From NCBI GenBank assembly GCA_963666755.2, contig CAXXGW010000009.1, positions 1,302,001 to 1,366,000 on the forward strand: a stretch of DNA of 64,000 bases, given 5' to 3'. Positions 1-8,295 of the stretch are shown one piece after another (the stretch's first letter is position 1; each line of letters opens with the position of its first letter). The notes under the pieces were generated by a model that was given only the letters and a program-made list of their open reading frames with translations, was not told where the DNA came from and made no database searches. Position numbers and translations under genes: made by a program. This DNA is from CAXXOK01 sp963666755. Its GTDB lineage: Bacteria > Bacillota > Clostridia > Christensenellales > Aristaeellaceae.

Positions 1-336
1 TCTGGCTTGCAGGAAGGGCAGGGGCGTATCCAGCCATACGCAAAAAGCCTGTTTACAAAGGTTCTCCATGGCCGGAGCGCTGAGCACCATACTGCCGCCT
101 GTAGCGATGACGGTATGCTCGCAGTGCAACGCCTCCCCCATGGCCCCCTCCAGCGTCAGAAAACCTTCCACGCCCTGCTGCCTTAGCAACTGCGGCAGCG
201 TGACGCCGGTTTGTTCAATCAGCAGCAAATCCGTATCCAAAAAGCGCATGCCCAGCCTTTTGGCCAGTAAAACGCCCACCGTACTTTTCCCAGAACCGGG
301 CATCCCGATCAGTACTATGTTCTGCAACGCGTACAC
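1..336 (-). CDS. aroK: Shikimate kinase, 3' part cut by window edge
   Basis: Phosphorylates shikimate with ATP in the cytoplasmic chorismate pathway. I take the GTG at 334-336 as start because a GGAAGGA stretch lies just upstream. From it the protein reads a P-loop GMPGSGKST at residues 11-19, then FLDTD at about 32-36 (Asp pair expected to bind Mg and shikimate) and ATGGS near residue 85, the usual shikimate-binding glycines. About 112 codons are visible; the family is near 170, so roughly 60 residues lie off the left edge. The P-loop plus DTD plus GG order is typical of shikimate kinase; gluconate kinase is the less likely alternative. Neighbours on this side cannot be seen. Confidence 0.8.
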   Translation of the reverse strand, partial: MYALQNIVLIGMPGSGKSTVGVLLAKRLGMRFLDTDLLLIEQTGVTLPQLLRQQGVEGFLTLEGAMGEALHCEHTVIATGGSMVLSAPAMENLCKQAFCVWLDTPLPFLQAR

Positions 337-583
337 CGATCCTTCCGGGCGGCCAATCCATCCCGGCGCATTGTAACACAGGGTAGCACTTGCGGCAAGG
401 GTTGGAGCACGGCGGATTGTACCGGCTTTGCATTGAATTGCCCGACCCGTGGTCAAAATTGTCTTTTTCTGGTATACTGCTGCCCAGACAGACATTCGAA
501 CTGTGATTCCTCTCCTTCATCCTTCTCAGGGAAAAACCAGCGGTTTCGATTTGGCTTCACTTACAGGCAGGGAGGGCTCCGCG

Positions 584-1291
584 ATGGATTTTCAGGGTAA
601 AGTGGCAGTGGTAACCGGGGGTGCGCGCGGCATTGGCAAAGCCATCTGTGATGCATTCCGGCAGCGCGGCGCAACCGTCTGTAACATGGATATGCTGCCC
701 AGCGAGGGCTTTGTGGGCGATCTGGCGGATGCGCGGACTTTGGAGGCGTTTGCCGCGCAGGTGCTTGCCTCCCATCCCAGAATCGATTATCTGGTACACA
801 ACGCAATGCTGACGCGCGGTGGTTTGGAAAGCTGTACTTATGAGGATTTTAACTATACGCTCCGCGTGGGCGTAACCGCACCGTTTTACCTGACCAAGCT
901 GTTTGCCAACGCGTTTGCGCCAGGCGGGGCGATTGTGAACATCTCCTCTACCCGCTATGCCATGAGCCAGGCCAATACGGAAAGTTATACCGCCGCCAAG
1001 GGAGGCGTTACGGCGTTGACGCATGCGCTCGCCGTAAGCCTGTCCGGCAAAGTGCGTGTAAACGCGGTAGCACCGGGTTGGATCGATACAACCGGCAGCG
1101 TGTTTTCCGAACCGGATCGGCTGCAACACCCGGTTGGGCGCATCGGGACGCCGGAGGATATCGCGCAGGCTGTGCTTTTTCTCTGTGGAGAGGAGAGCAG
1201 CTTCATCACCGGTCAGGTGCTGGTTGTGGACGGGGGCATGTCCAAACTGATGATTTACCATCAGGACGACGGCTGGACCTACCAACCCTGA
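584..1291 (+). CDS. Short-chain dehydrogenase/reductase (SDR) family oxidoreductase
   Basis: NAD(P)-dependent cytoplasmic oxidoreductase of unknown substrate, 235 aa. ATG 584 is chosen because a GGGAGG site lies at 570-575; reading further upstream only adds a non-SDR-like leader. The Rossmann motif TGGARGIG is at residues 11-18, a HNAM variant of the usual NAG at 72-75, a serine pair at 121-122 and the catalytic YTAAK at 135-139, all at classical SDR spacing. The C-terminal FITGQVLVVDGG is the standard family ending. The length is slightly short for the family. It is transcribed alone, followed by a terminator. Substrate cannot be predicted from sequence. Confidence 0.9.
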   Translation: MDFQGKVAVVTGGARGIGKAICDAFRQRGATVCNMDMLPSEGFVGDLADARTLEAFAAQVLASHPRIDYLVHNAMLTRGGLESCTYEDFNYTLRVGVTAPFYLTKLFANAFAPGGAIVNISSTRYAMSQANTESYTAAKGGVTALTHALAVSLSGKVRVNAVAPGWIDTTGSVFSEPDRLQHPVGRIGTPEDIAQAVLFLCGEESSFITGQVLVVDGGMSKLMIYHQDDGWTYQP

Positions 1292-1316
1292 AACACCGGC
1301 AACCGAGAGGATACAA

Positions 1317-1350
1317 AGGACGGCTGAATATCGCGGCCGTCCTGTTTCTA
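1317..1350 (+). terminator. Rho-independent terminator after the SDR gene
   Basis: An 8-bp stem AGGACGGC/GCCGTCCT (1317-1324 with 1336-1343) is followed by GTTTCTAT. The T run is short, so termination may be partial. The remaining bases up to 1583 hold no gene I can support. Confidence 0.6.
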
Positions 1351-1583
1351 TCTCTTTTAGGGATTGGGATTGTTTTTGCAACATACGCTGTTTCGACATT
1401 TGAATTACTGCTGCAGTGCTCAGAAAACGCTTTGCCTGAAGGATGCCCCTGTCCATTCGCAATGAAAGCATGGCGCAGAAGTCGCAACCCTTGATTGACA
1501 GGCTCAGGTTCCTATGCTAAGATTTTCTTGCCACTTCGCAAAGGTTCTATTCAATCATTAAAGCGAGAAATTGAGGCTGCTGC

Positions 1584-3368
1584 ATGGACGGTGTGAAAAG
1601 CACCCCTGAACTTACGGATCAGGAACCCATAACGGAACCCGGCGTAACGCCGGGGTTGCACGCGGTTTCCGGAAAGCCGAAACGGGCAAAGCGCCACAGA
1701 ACGCGCAAAATCTGCTTTTTTCTAACTCTGCTGATCCCGCTTTTATGCTGGAGCCTCGTGCAGAGTCTATGGTATCAACCCTATACGCCGGTGGAGAACA
1801 GCTACTTTCAGTCTTCCTTTCTTAAAAATAAAAAAGTGTTGGTATTGGTACCGCATGAGGATGACGAGGTTAACCTCGCCTTTGGGGTGATTGACGCGTT
1901 CACCGCCGCGGGCAGCGATGTGACGATTGCCTTTGCCACGAACGGAGATTCTCGGTTTGACGGGGGTACGCGCGTCGCGGAAGCGATTCGCGTAGATGCC
2001 ATGATGGGGGTGCCGAAAGACCACATTATCCTGCTTGGGTATGGAGATCACACCTGCAACCCTCCGCTGTTTTTAAGCGATCCGGACGCATTGCGGCCCA
2101 GCGAGGCGGGGCACCACGAAACCTACGGCCTGGAGGGCATCCCGGATTATCATACAAAGCGCTGCGGAAAAGCGGCAGCCTATACGCGCGCCAGCTGTGA
2201 GGCAGATCTTGCCGACCTGATTCTGACCCTGCGGCCGGACATTCTGTTTGTAAGCGATACGGACCAGCATGTGGATCATGTATCGCTCTCCCAGATGTTT
2301 GACCGGGTAATGGGCAAGCTGCTGCGCGCGAACCCCCAGTATCAACCGCAGGTGTTCAAGGGCTTTGCCTATGAGTATGCGTGGCACGGCAATCCGGATT
2401 TTTACCGCATCCCGCTGGCCAGCGCCACACAACCCTGGCGTGCAAGCAGTTACGAAACCGCATATGCCTGGCAGGAGCGGGTGCGCTTTCCGCTGCCGGA
2501 TGCATACCTGGGGTACACCCTGCGCAGTTCCAAGCTGCGGACATTGTTGCTGACCTACCAGAGCCAGAATGCTGTGGTAAAGCAGCAAAACCTGTTAAAT
2601 GGCGATCGGATTTATTGGGAACGCAGCACGGATGTGCTTTGGGGCGATGTGACGGCTTCCAGCGGTAACGCGGAGCAGTTGCAGGATTTTGTCCTGTCCG
2701 ATACGGAGGAGGCGCCTCTGGCTTCCTGCTGGTGCCCAGCCGCGGAAGATCGGCAGCCTGAAATCCATATCCGCTGGTCACAACCGCAAACCATTGATTC
2801 GCTTGTGTTTTACGATGCCCCCAGCCCTGGTGGCGATATTGAAATGGTGCGCGTTGTGGATGATACCGGCCGAGCACAGGATTACACCTTGCCCGACGGT
2901 AGCGGAAAGCCCTGCCGTATGGCCTTACATGGCCTGCGTACGCAAAGTCTGACCATTCGGCTGCTCTCCTGGAAAGGCTCCCCTGTCGGTTTTTCCGAAA
3001 TTGAAGTGCTGCCGCAGCGCAAACAAACCCTGCAATGGATGCAACCGACGGATCAAGACGATCATTTTCTGTACGAATATGCCTGCCCGGCCAATCAACC
3101 CGTCGAAATGCGGCTGTATGGATATCCGCAAACACCGGAAACCGCTCAAATTACACTGACCCCGGAAAACGGAGGCTCGCTCGTGCCCGGCGCGACGTAT
3201 CAGGAAGGAACGATCAGGCTGCCCTCCCTTCACAATGGGCGTTATCGCATGCGCGTCATCAGCGGGGATTGTTCCGCCGAGGTACTGCTTCGTGTTGGCG
3301 ATTCGATGTATTGGGAACGGTTCTTGCAACTGTTTGAACGTAAATTGGGTAACTACCTGCCGGATTGA
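1584..3368 (+). CDS. Membrane-anchored PIG-L family deacetylase with C-terminal beta-sandwich region
   Basis: Predicted zinc-dependent N-deacetylase acting on an N-acetylated sugar or glycan outside the membrane, 594 aa. Residues 1-42 are a basic cytoplasmic tail, 43-63 one transmembrane helix, and about 83-270 the PIG-L/LmbE catalytic domain. The hallmark PHEDDE lies at 90-95 and the second metal motif HVDH at 229-232. Bacterial PIG-L enzymes are often about 230 aa; here roughly 300 further residues follow, with a stretch near 350-460 that resembles discoidin (F5/8 type C) carbohydrate-binding folds, and another beta-rich part to the end. Position before a flippase and glycan genes suggests a role in cell-surface polysaccharide. 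The exact substrate is unknown. Confidence 0.85.
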   Translation: MDGVKSTPELTDQEPITEPGVTPGLHAVSGKPKRAKRHRTRKICFFLTLLIPLLCWSLVQSLWYQPYTPVENSYFQSSFLKNKKVLVLVPHEDDEVNLAFGVIDAFTAAGSDVTIAFATNGDSRFDGGTRVAEAIRVDAMMGVPKDHIILLGYGDHTCNPPLFLSDPDALRPSEAGHHETYGLEGIPDYHTKRCGKAAAYTRASCEADLADLILTLRPDILFVSDTDQHVDHVSLSQMFDRVMGKLLRANPQYQPQVFKGFAYEYAWHGNPDFYRIPLASATQPWRASSYETAYAWQERVRFPLPDAYLGYTLRSSKLRTLLLTYQSQNAVVKQQNLLNGDRIYWERSTDVLWGDVTASSGNAEQLQDFVLSDTEEAPLASCWCPAAEDRQPEIHIRWSQPQTIDSLVFYDAPSPGGDIEMVRVVDDTGRAQDYTLPDGSGKPCRMALHGLRTQSLTIRLLSWKGSPVGFSEIEVLPQRKQTLQWMQPTDQDDHFLYEYACPANQPVEMRLYGYPQTPETAQITLTPENGGSLVPGATYQEGTIRLPSLHNGRYRMRVISGDCSAEVLLRVGDSMYWERFLQLFERKLGNYLPD

Positions 3369-3998
3369 AGCCTAAACGCAACAGGCTTTCCATCGATCAG
3401 GAAAATCGGCAGGGATGAATCCGCCGTCCGTCTGTAACAATTTGCTCATTTTACCATGCATAATAATCGGTTTTGAACCGAGATCGTAAAGCGATATGCT
3501 TTTTTGATGTGCAGGATAAGCATGCGAAAAGCGTTCTATCGTTGCTCCAAAACCGCTCGAAAATCGCATACGTCGCTGTTTGGCGTCTGTTACGCGCGCG
3601 GCCGTGCTTGTATAGTCGCTTTTTCTTTTTATGACTTGCACAGATTGAAATTCGGAAACCCTTACCAGAGCCTGCGACGTCTGAACCTTTTAGCGAAAAA
3701 GCAAAACCCATTCCATCAGCAAAGACCCGACGGAATCAGGCATCCTGTATTCGGAAATCCGGCGGCTTGCAAATTCACATTAAATCAACTATACTCTTCA
3801 AGGTTGCGTCACATTTCAGGGTAAAGCCTCCGGCGATTGAGCGGTTCCTTCCCCTTTTAATCGCCAGCCGTGACCTTTCCACTTTTCTGACAGAAATGTA
3901 GCGCCGGTCGTAAAACCGGTAAAGCCCTTCCCCATAGATACGGGGAACAGCGTTATACCGTGCGAATCTAAAAACTGCATGAAAATGGGAGAATCAGA
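3369..3998. other. Long intergenic region upstream of the flippase
   Basis: A weak hairpin AGCCT/AGGCT (3369-3387) with a short T run could end the deacetylase transcript. The rest is more AT-rich than the neighbouring genes. Open frames on both strands between 3372 and 3824 have no ribosome site and no recognisable protein. Two small hairpins occur at about 3903-3925 and 3934-3953. A separate 54-codon minus-strand frame at 3816-3980 is listed on its own. No clear promoter for the flippase could be fixed. Confidence 0.5.
3816..3980 (-). other. Possible 54-aa small reading frame or repeat remnant
   Basis: On the minus strand an ATG at 3978-3980 opens 54 codons ending TGA. The product is balanced in composition and contains TTGATFLSEKWKG and a C-terminal EGTAQSPEALP. 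Such a peptide looks like the translated intergenic repeats I associate with some gut Clostridia, but that is memory, not a search. No ribosome site precedes the ATG, so a repeat remnant is more likely than a gene. Confidence 0.25.
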
Positions 3999-5543
3999 AT
4001 GCCAGAAACCCCCAAACTGAACGGCCGAGCCGGGAATATTGTAAAGAACAGCACCACGGGGCTGATAAACAACGTGTTGCCTTCCATTTTGCGTTTCTTT
4101 ACCCGATATGTCTTTATCATGTATTTTGGCGATACCCTGCTGGGCGTGAACAGCCTGTTTGCGGATGTCGTCACGATTTTTTCGTTTGCAGAAATCGGCA
4201 TCTACTCGGCAATCTCCTTCTTTTTATATAAGCCCATCGCCGAAAAGGATACCGAACGGATACAGTCCTTTCTGGGGCTTTACCGCAAGCTAAACCGCTA
4301 CATCATGTTGGCGGTCACGGTCATTGGTCTGGGGTTTATCCCCTTCCTGCAGCTGATTAAAACGCAGGAGCCAATCCCCGGGCTGCTGATTTATTACCTG
4401 ATTTTCCTTGCGCAAAACATCCTTTCCTATATGTACGCCTATCGGACGACGTATCTGGCAGCCTCGCAAAAAGCGTATCAGCTGGCGCATATCAACGTAC
4501 TGATTGCGTTTGCCACCGAAATCACGCAAATTCTGGTCACGATCTTGACACGTAACTTTGTTGCCTATTTAATTACCTATACCGTGATGATGACGACCCG
4601 GATACTCTGGAGCAATCATTACATTGTCAAACATTACCCGGAAACAAATTTCAAGCACTACCAGAAACTGGATCACGATACCATCTGGCAGTTTGTGCGG
4701 AAGTTGTTTTCCATGCTGTTATTAAAAATCTCTGAGCTTGGCGTATCGCAGACGGACAGCATGATCGTTTCCACCATGGTGGATGTTACACAATGGGGTT
4801 ATGTGTCCAACTACATGGCGATCAAGAAAATGACCAGCCTTGTCCTGTCGTCGCTGGCAGGCGGGCTGGTGCCGAGCCTTGGGATTCTGAGCGTTGTGGA
4901 AAGCCGGGAAAGGCAGGAAGAATCCTTCCGGCTCTACAATTTTTGCAATACGCTGCTGTGCATTAATCTGTTTGCCGGTCTAGTGATCCTTGTGCCGCCG
5001 TTTATTGAGCTGGTTTTTGGAACCAAGCGCGTTCTGGATGACCTGACCTGTTTTCTGCTGTTCTTTAATGTGCTTTATGCCGGGTTGCTGGAGCCGGTCG
5101 CCGTGCTGCGGGATGCAATGGGCCAGTACGAGCGGGATAAGTGGATTAATGTATCCGCGTTTTTCTGCAACCTGATCACATCCATCCTGTTTGTTAAACT
5201 GTTTGGCCTGCCGGGTGTGTTCATGGGCACGCTTTGCAGCACGACCATAACCTACTACCGGATTTACAACGTGCTGCACCATGCCTACAACACCGATTGC
5301 AAAATCTACTACGGCATCGCGCTCAAGACGGTGGTTCTTGGGCTGGCCATCTACGGCATCCTGCATTTTGGCGTATTTCCGCTGATCTGGAATAGCCAGC
5401 GGAATCTGCTGGGGCTTGTCTTATTGGGCATTGCCACGGTTGTTGTCGCGAACGCGGTCTTTTTCCTGGTGAACCGCAAAGATCCATACCTGCATAGCGC
5501 GGTGCTGCTCTTCAAGCGCTTTCTGCCCGGCAGGAAGGTTTAA
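3999..5543 (+). CDS. Wzx-like polysaccharide flippase (MOP superfamily)
   Basis: Integral membrane protein of 514 aa expected to move lipid-linked oligosaccharide across the cytoplasmic membrane. It starts with a polar stretch carrying KNSTTGLINNVLPSI, the usual entry into helix 1 of oligosaccharide flippases, and then shows about 12-14 hydrophobic segments evenly spaced to the basic C-terminus FLPGRKV. Length and pattern fit the Wzx/RfbX branch. It stands between the PIG-L deacetylase and, convergently, the glycosyltransferase and rhamnose genes, which supports export of a rhamnose-containing surface glycan. A GGGAGAATCAG stretch just before the ATG gives a weak ribosome site. The specific glycan is unknown. 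Confidence 0.85.
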   Translation: MPETPKLNGRAGNIVKNSTTGLINNVLPSILRFFTRYVFIMYFGDTLLGVNSLFADVVTIFSFAEIGIYSAISFFLYKPIAEKDTERIQSFLGLYRKLNRYIMLAVTVIGLGFIPFLQLIKTQEPIPGLLIYYLIFLAQNILSYMYAYRTTYLAASQKAYQLAHINVLIAFATEITQILVTILTRNFVAYLITYTVMMTTRILWSNHYIVKHYPETNFKHYQKLDHDTIWQFVRKLFSMLLLKISELGVSQTDSMIVSTMVDVTQWGYVSNYMAIKKMTSLVLSSLAGGLVPSLGILSVVESRERQEESFRLYNFCNTLLCINLFAGLVILVPPFIELVFGTKRVLDDLTCFLLFFNVLYAGLLEPVAVLRDAMGQYERDKWINVSAFFCNLITSILFVKLFGLPGVFMGTLCSTTITYYRIYNVLHHAYNTDCKIYYGIALKTVVLGLAIYGILHFGVFPLIWNSQRNLLGLVLLGIATVVVANAVFFLVNRKDPYLHSAVLLFKRFLPGRKV

Positions 5544-5599
5544 GCAGGCCGGGTAACAGCCTTACAGGTTAAGTAACAGTCTATTGATTACAAGACAAT

Positions 5600-6547
5600 C
5601 TATTCCGTAGGCAGCATGATCCAGTTTTGCAGAAAAACGTCGCAGGGGATGGGGATTGTGTACCAATGGTTGGGCGCAATGACCGTCTTGTCCGGCGCCA
5701 TACCCAGATACTGCGCCCACCAGCTGAAGCTGCTGTTGGAGATGATAAAGTGTTTGCTGTGCGCCATAACACGTAGCTTTTCATAGTCCGGATCGTTTCC
5801 CTGCTCGCAGACGGTATCCTCCGGAAGCGGAAGGTTTGCTTTGGCGGCCTCCACATTGTCGGAAAAAAGGAAAAACCGGCAATTGGGGTGCAGCCATTTC
5901 ATGAGTTCAATCGCATCGCGGTAGTATTGAATGGTGCAGACGTTGTACATCGGGTCCTGCTGAAAAAAGCCCATGCGCGCCGTCAGGCACACGGATTCGG
6001 TGATGCTGAGCTGCCGGATGATCTCTTCATTCTTAGGCAGCGGCGGTTCTTTGGGCACTATCTCGTGAAGAAGCTGCGACCGGATATCCGGAAAAAACCG
6101 CTCGCTTTGAAAATATCCATCCAGATATACATCGTTTGGGAGCTTTTCTTCAATGGGTACAAAACAGTCCTCCCCTAAAACGAGACCGAACTTTTGCAGC
6201 CGCTTTCGGTTTTTCAGGGTATAACCCATCATGTCCTCAGGGTGCTGGTACTGCTGCCCTTCTTCCCAGTAGCGGCTATACAGAAAATGCCGCGCGATCT
6301 TCTGCCTGAGCGGCAGCGGCGCGGCCTGATAGGAAACCGAATCATTCAGGCGGAAATTTTCCAGACGGTTAATTTTAACCGAACGTTCCGCGTCAAAGAT
6401 CATCCGACAGACAGCGGTGCCGCCCATGTACTTTTCCTGAATTTGCCGTGCCGCGGCATAAATGAATAGTTGATTGCCAAGATTGCCTTTCAGATAACCG
6501 GTTACCTTTGCGGATTGCTGCACGGGTGCGGCACGACCTTTCGCCAT
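5600..6547 (-). CDS. GT11-like (alpha-1,2-fucosyltransferase family) glycosyltransferase with altered motif I
   Basis: Predicted cytoplasmic or membrane-peripheral glycosyltransferase, 315 aa, for surface glycan assembly. GNLGNQLF (residues 21-28), DGYFQSERFF (143-152) and ISNSSFSWWAQYLG (269-282) are characteristic of GT11. Motif I, normally H-x-R-R-G-D, reads T-A-R-M-G-F at 189-194, so the His, second Arg and Asp are replaced; the following QDPMYNVCTIQYY is again family-like, so alignment is not in doubt. The enzyme may use another donor or be impaired. Most GT11 enzymes are near 290 aa; the N-terminal 14 residues may be a tail or an upstream start. It is convergent with the flippase and followed on its strand by rfbC and rfbD upstream. 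Confidence 0.8.
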   Translation of the reverse strand: MAKGRAAPVQQSAKVTGYLKGNLGNQLFIYAAARQIQEKYMGGTAVCRMIFDAERSVKINRLENFRLNDSVSYQAAPLPLRQKIARHFLYSRYWEEGQQYQHPEDMMGYTLKNRKRLQKFGLVLGEDCFVPIEEKLPNDVYLDGYFQSERFFPDIRSQLLHEIVPKEPPLPKNEEIIRQLSITESVCLTARMGFFQQDPMYNVCTIQYYRDAIELMKWLHPNCRFFLFSDNVEAAKANLPLPEDTVCEQGNDPDYEKLRVMAHSKHFIISNSSFSWWAQYLGMAPDKTVIAPNHWYTIPIPCDVFLQNWIMLPTE

Positions 6548-6586
6548 TTCGTTACGGAGGTGGGGCGGGGATGTTCAGGAATAGGT

Positions 6587-7168
6587 CTAGAAGCCGGTAA
6601 ACCCGCTCGTAGTCAGTTCCCTGAGTGTTGGGTTAATCCGATCCTTATCGCTCAGCAACAGTTCGCTGCTTCCCAGCAATTCCAAGGGCCAGCGGATGCC
6701 AAGCTCCGGATCGTCCCAGGCAAGGCCGCCTTCATCATTCGGATGCCAGAAGTCTGTGACCTTGTAGCTGAATACGGCATAGTCGGACAGCACTAAAAAG
6801 CCATGTGCAAAGCCTTCCGGCACAAAAAGCATCTGGTTGCGTACATCATCCAGAATCAGCCCGTAATACGAGCCGTAGGTTGGCGAACCTTTGCGGAGGT
6901 CTACCACCACATCATAGGCCGAGCCGGAGTAGACCTTGACCAGCTTCGCCTGCGGGAACTGCTTTTGAAAGTGCAGGCCCCGCAGCACAGCTTTGCTGGA
7001 CTTGGATTGGTTATCCTGCACAAATTCCCGATCCAGCCCCTCTGCGCGCATCTCCGCCCGGTTGAATGTTTCCATAAAGTAACCGCGCGTATCCATATGC
7101 ATGGTCGGCGTAATGACGGCCAAGCCCTCGATGCCGCCCGGATGATGCTCCACTTGAATCTGACCCAT
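6587..7168 (-). CDS. rfbC: dTDP-4-dehydrorhamnose 3,5-epimerase
   Basis: Third enzyme of dTDP-L-rhamnose synthesis; epimerises C3 and C5 of the 4-keto sugar. Length 193 aa is typical. The catalytic His lies in VLRGLHFQ (His66), preceded by QDNQSKS; the substrate-side Tyr is in FSYKVTDFWHP and the sequence ends its core with GIRWPLE, all RfbC signatures. Its ATG overlaps the TAA of rfbD by one base (TAATG), so the two are translationally coupled. rfbA and rfbB are not in the window, so those steps must be encoded elsewhere. Confidence 0.95.
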   Translation of the reverse strand: MGQIQVEHHPGGIEGLAVITPTMHMDTRGYFMETFNRAEMRAEGLDREFVQDNQSKSSKAVLRGLHFQKQFPQAKLVKVYSGSAYDVVVDLRKGSPTYGSYYGLILDDVRNQMLFVPEGFAHGFLVLSDYAVFSYKVTDFWHPNDEGGLAWDDPELGIRWPLELLGSSELLLSDKDRINPTLRELTTSGFTGF

Positions 7169-8025
7169 TACAGAATCTCCTTTAAATAACGACTAAGAGC
7201 ATCCTGCCAAGGCGGAAGTGGCGTGAAACCCATTTTTTGAATTTTTGATTTATCCAGTCGGCTGTTCAATGGCCTTTTTGCCTTGGATAATCCATACTCC
7301 TCTGTGCTCACCGGTTTCACCGTGGTTTTTCGCCCCGTCTGACGAAAGATTTCTTTAGCAAAATCCGCCCAAGAAAGAAAACCGCCTTCATTGGTTGCGT
7401 GATAGTACCCATACTTTTCTGTACCGATCATTTCCACGAGAAGGCGTGCCAGATCGACCGTGTAGGTCGGCGTGCCGATCTGATCATTTACAACGCAGAT
7501 GCTGTCATGCTCATTCGAGAGTCTTAACATGGTCCGGACAAAATTTTTGCCGTGCGCCCCAAATACCCAAGCAATGCGTACAATGAAATAGTGTTTCAGC
7601 AGTTGTGCGATTGCCCGCTCGCCTTCCAGTTTGCTTAGCCCGTAGACATTTACCGGATTAAAATCCGTACAGTCCGGCTGCCATGGGGTGCTTCCCTGTC
7701 CACTGAATACGTAGTCAGTTGAAATGTAAAGCATTTTACAACCTAGCATCGAACAGATTTGAGCAATATTGCGTGTACCGATCGCATTGATGCGTTGCAC
7801 CATTTCAAAATTAGCAGGTTCCTCTGCAGCATCTACAGCTGTCCACGCGGCACAGTGAATGACAGCATCTGGATGGTTGCTTGTAATCACTTTCCGAACT
7901 GCCATCTCATCGGTAATATCCAAAGTATCAATATCCAGTGCAATGGCAGAATGGTGTTGTTTTTCCAGTTCAATCACAACATCATAACCGAGCTGTCCGT
8001 TTGCGCCCGTTACCAGAACTTTCAT
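7168..8025 (-). CDS. rfbD: dTDP-4-dehydrorhamnose reductase
   Basis: Last step of dTDP-L-rhamnose synthesis; NAD(P)H reduction of the C4 keto group. 285 aa, usual length. N-terminal TGANGQLG (6-13) is the nucleotide-binding glycine motif; YISTDYVFSG supplies the Thr/Ser and VYGLSKLEGE the catalytic Tyr-x-x-x-Lys. LNSRLDKSK near the C-terminus matches the family's RP-x-x-S-x-L-D block (here RPLNSRLD). First gene of a two-gene operon with rfbC, transcribed from the promoter at 8086-8114. Starts at ATG 8023-8025. Confidence 0.95.
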   Translation of the reverse strand: MKVLVTGANGQLGYDVVIELEKQHHSAIALDIDTLDITDEMAVRKVITSNHPDAVIHCAAWTAVDAAEEPANFEMVQRINAIGTRNIAQICSMLGCKMLYISTDYVFSGQGSTPWQPDCTDFNPVNVYGLSKLEGERAIAQLLKHYFIVRIAWVFGAHGKNFVRTMLRLSNEHDSICVVNDQIGTPTYTVDLARLLVEMIGTEKYGYYHATNEGGFLSWADFAKEIFRQTGRKTTVKPVSTEEYGLSKAKRPLNSRLDKSKIQKMGFTPLPPWQDALSRYLKEIL

Positions 8026-8085
8026 CTACGTAAACACCCAATCTTTGTTTACTCTGCGTCGGGTTTCGTGGTGTACTCAACACTC

Positions 8086-8114
8086 ATTATAGCAGATTTG
8101 GCCGCGCAGTTGAA
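8086..8114 (-). promoter_or_regulatory. Probable promoter of rfbD-rfbC
   Basis: On the minus strand TTCAAC (8109-8114), a 17-bp spacer and TATAAT (8086-8091). The -10 is perfect, the -35 matches four of six. It lies about 60 bp before the rfbD start. Confidence 0.6.
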
Positions 8115-8225
8115 GTTTTTCTTCATCGGGAGGATAAAACCTGCCCAATCTACAGTCACAGAAGCCGGCAGAGGCATAACAAACCGTTCGCGCTAAGCGT
8201 TCCATGGCCGGCAGGCGCGGTTTTC

Positions 8226-8253
8226 TTGACATCCCAATCGGATATGGTAAAAT
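8226..8253 (+). promoter_or_regulatory. Promoter of the radical SAM gene
   Basis: TTGACA (8226-8231), a 16-bp spacer and TAAAAT (8248-8253), about 40 bp before the ATG at 8296. AAGGAG follows as ribosome site. Confidence 0.75.
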
Positions 8254-8295
8254 GTTCTCTGTTGTTTGTGATATTGGATAAGGAGATAATAAAGC

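Noticed and set aside
3504..3824. Open frames between the PIG-L deacetylase and the flippase
   Set aside because: No ribosome site, irregular composition, overlapping frames on both strands.
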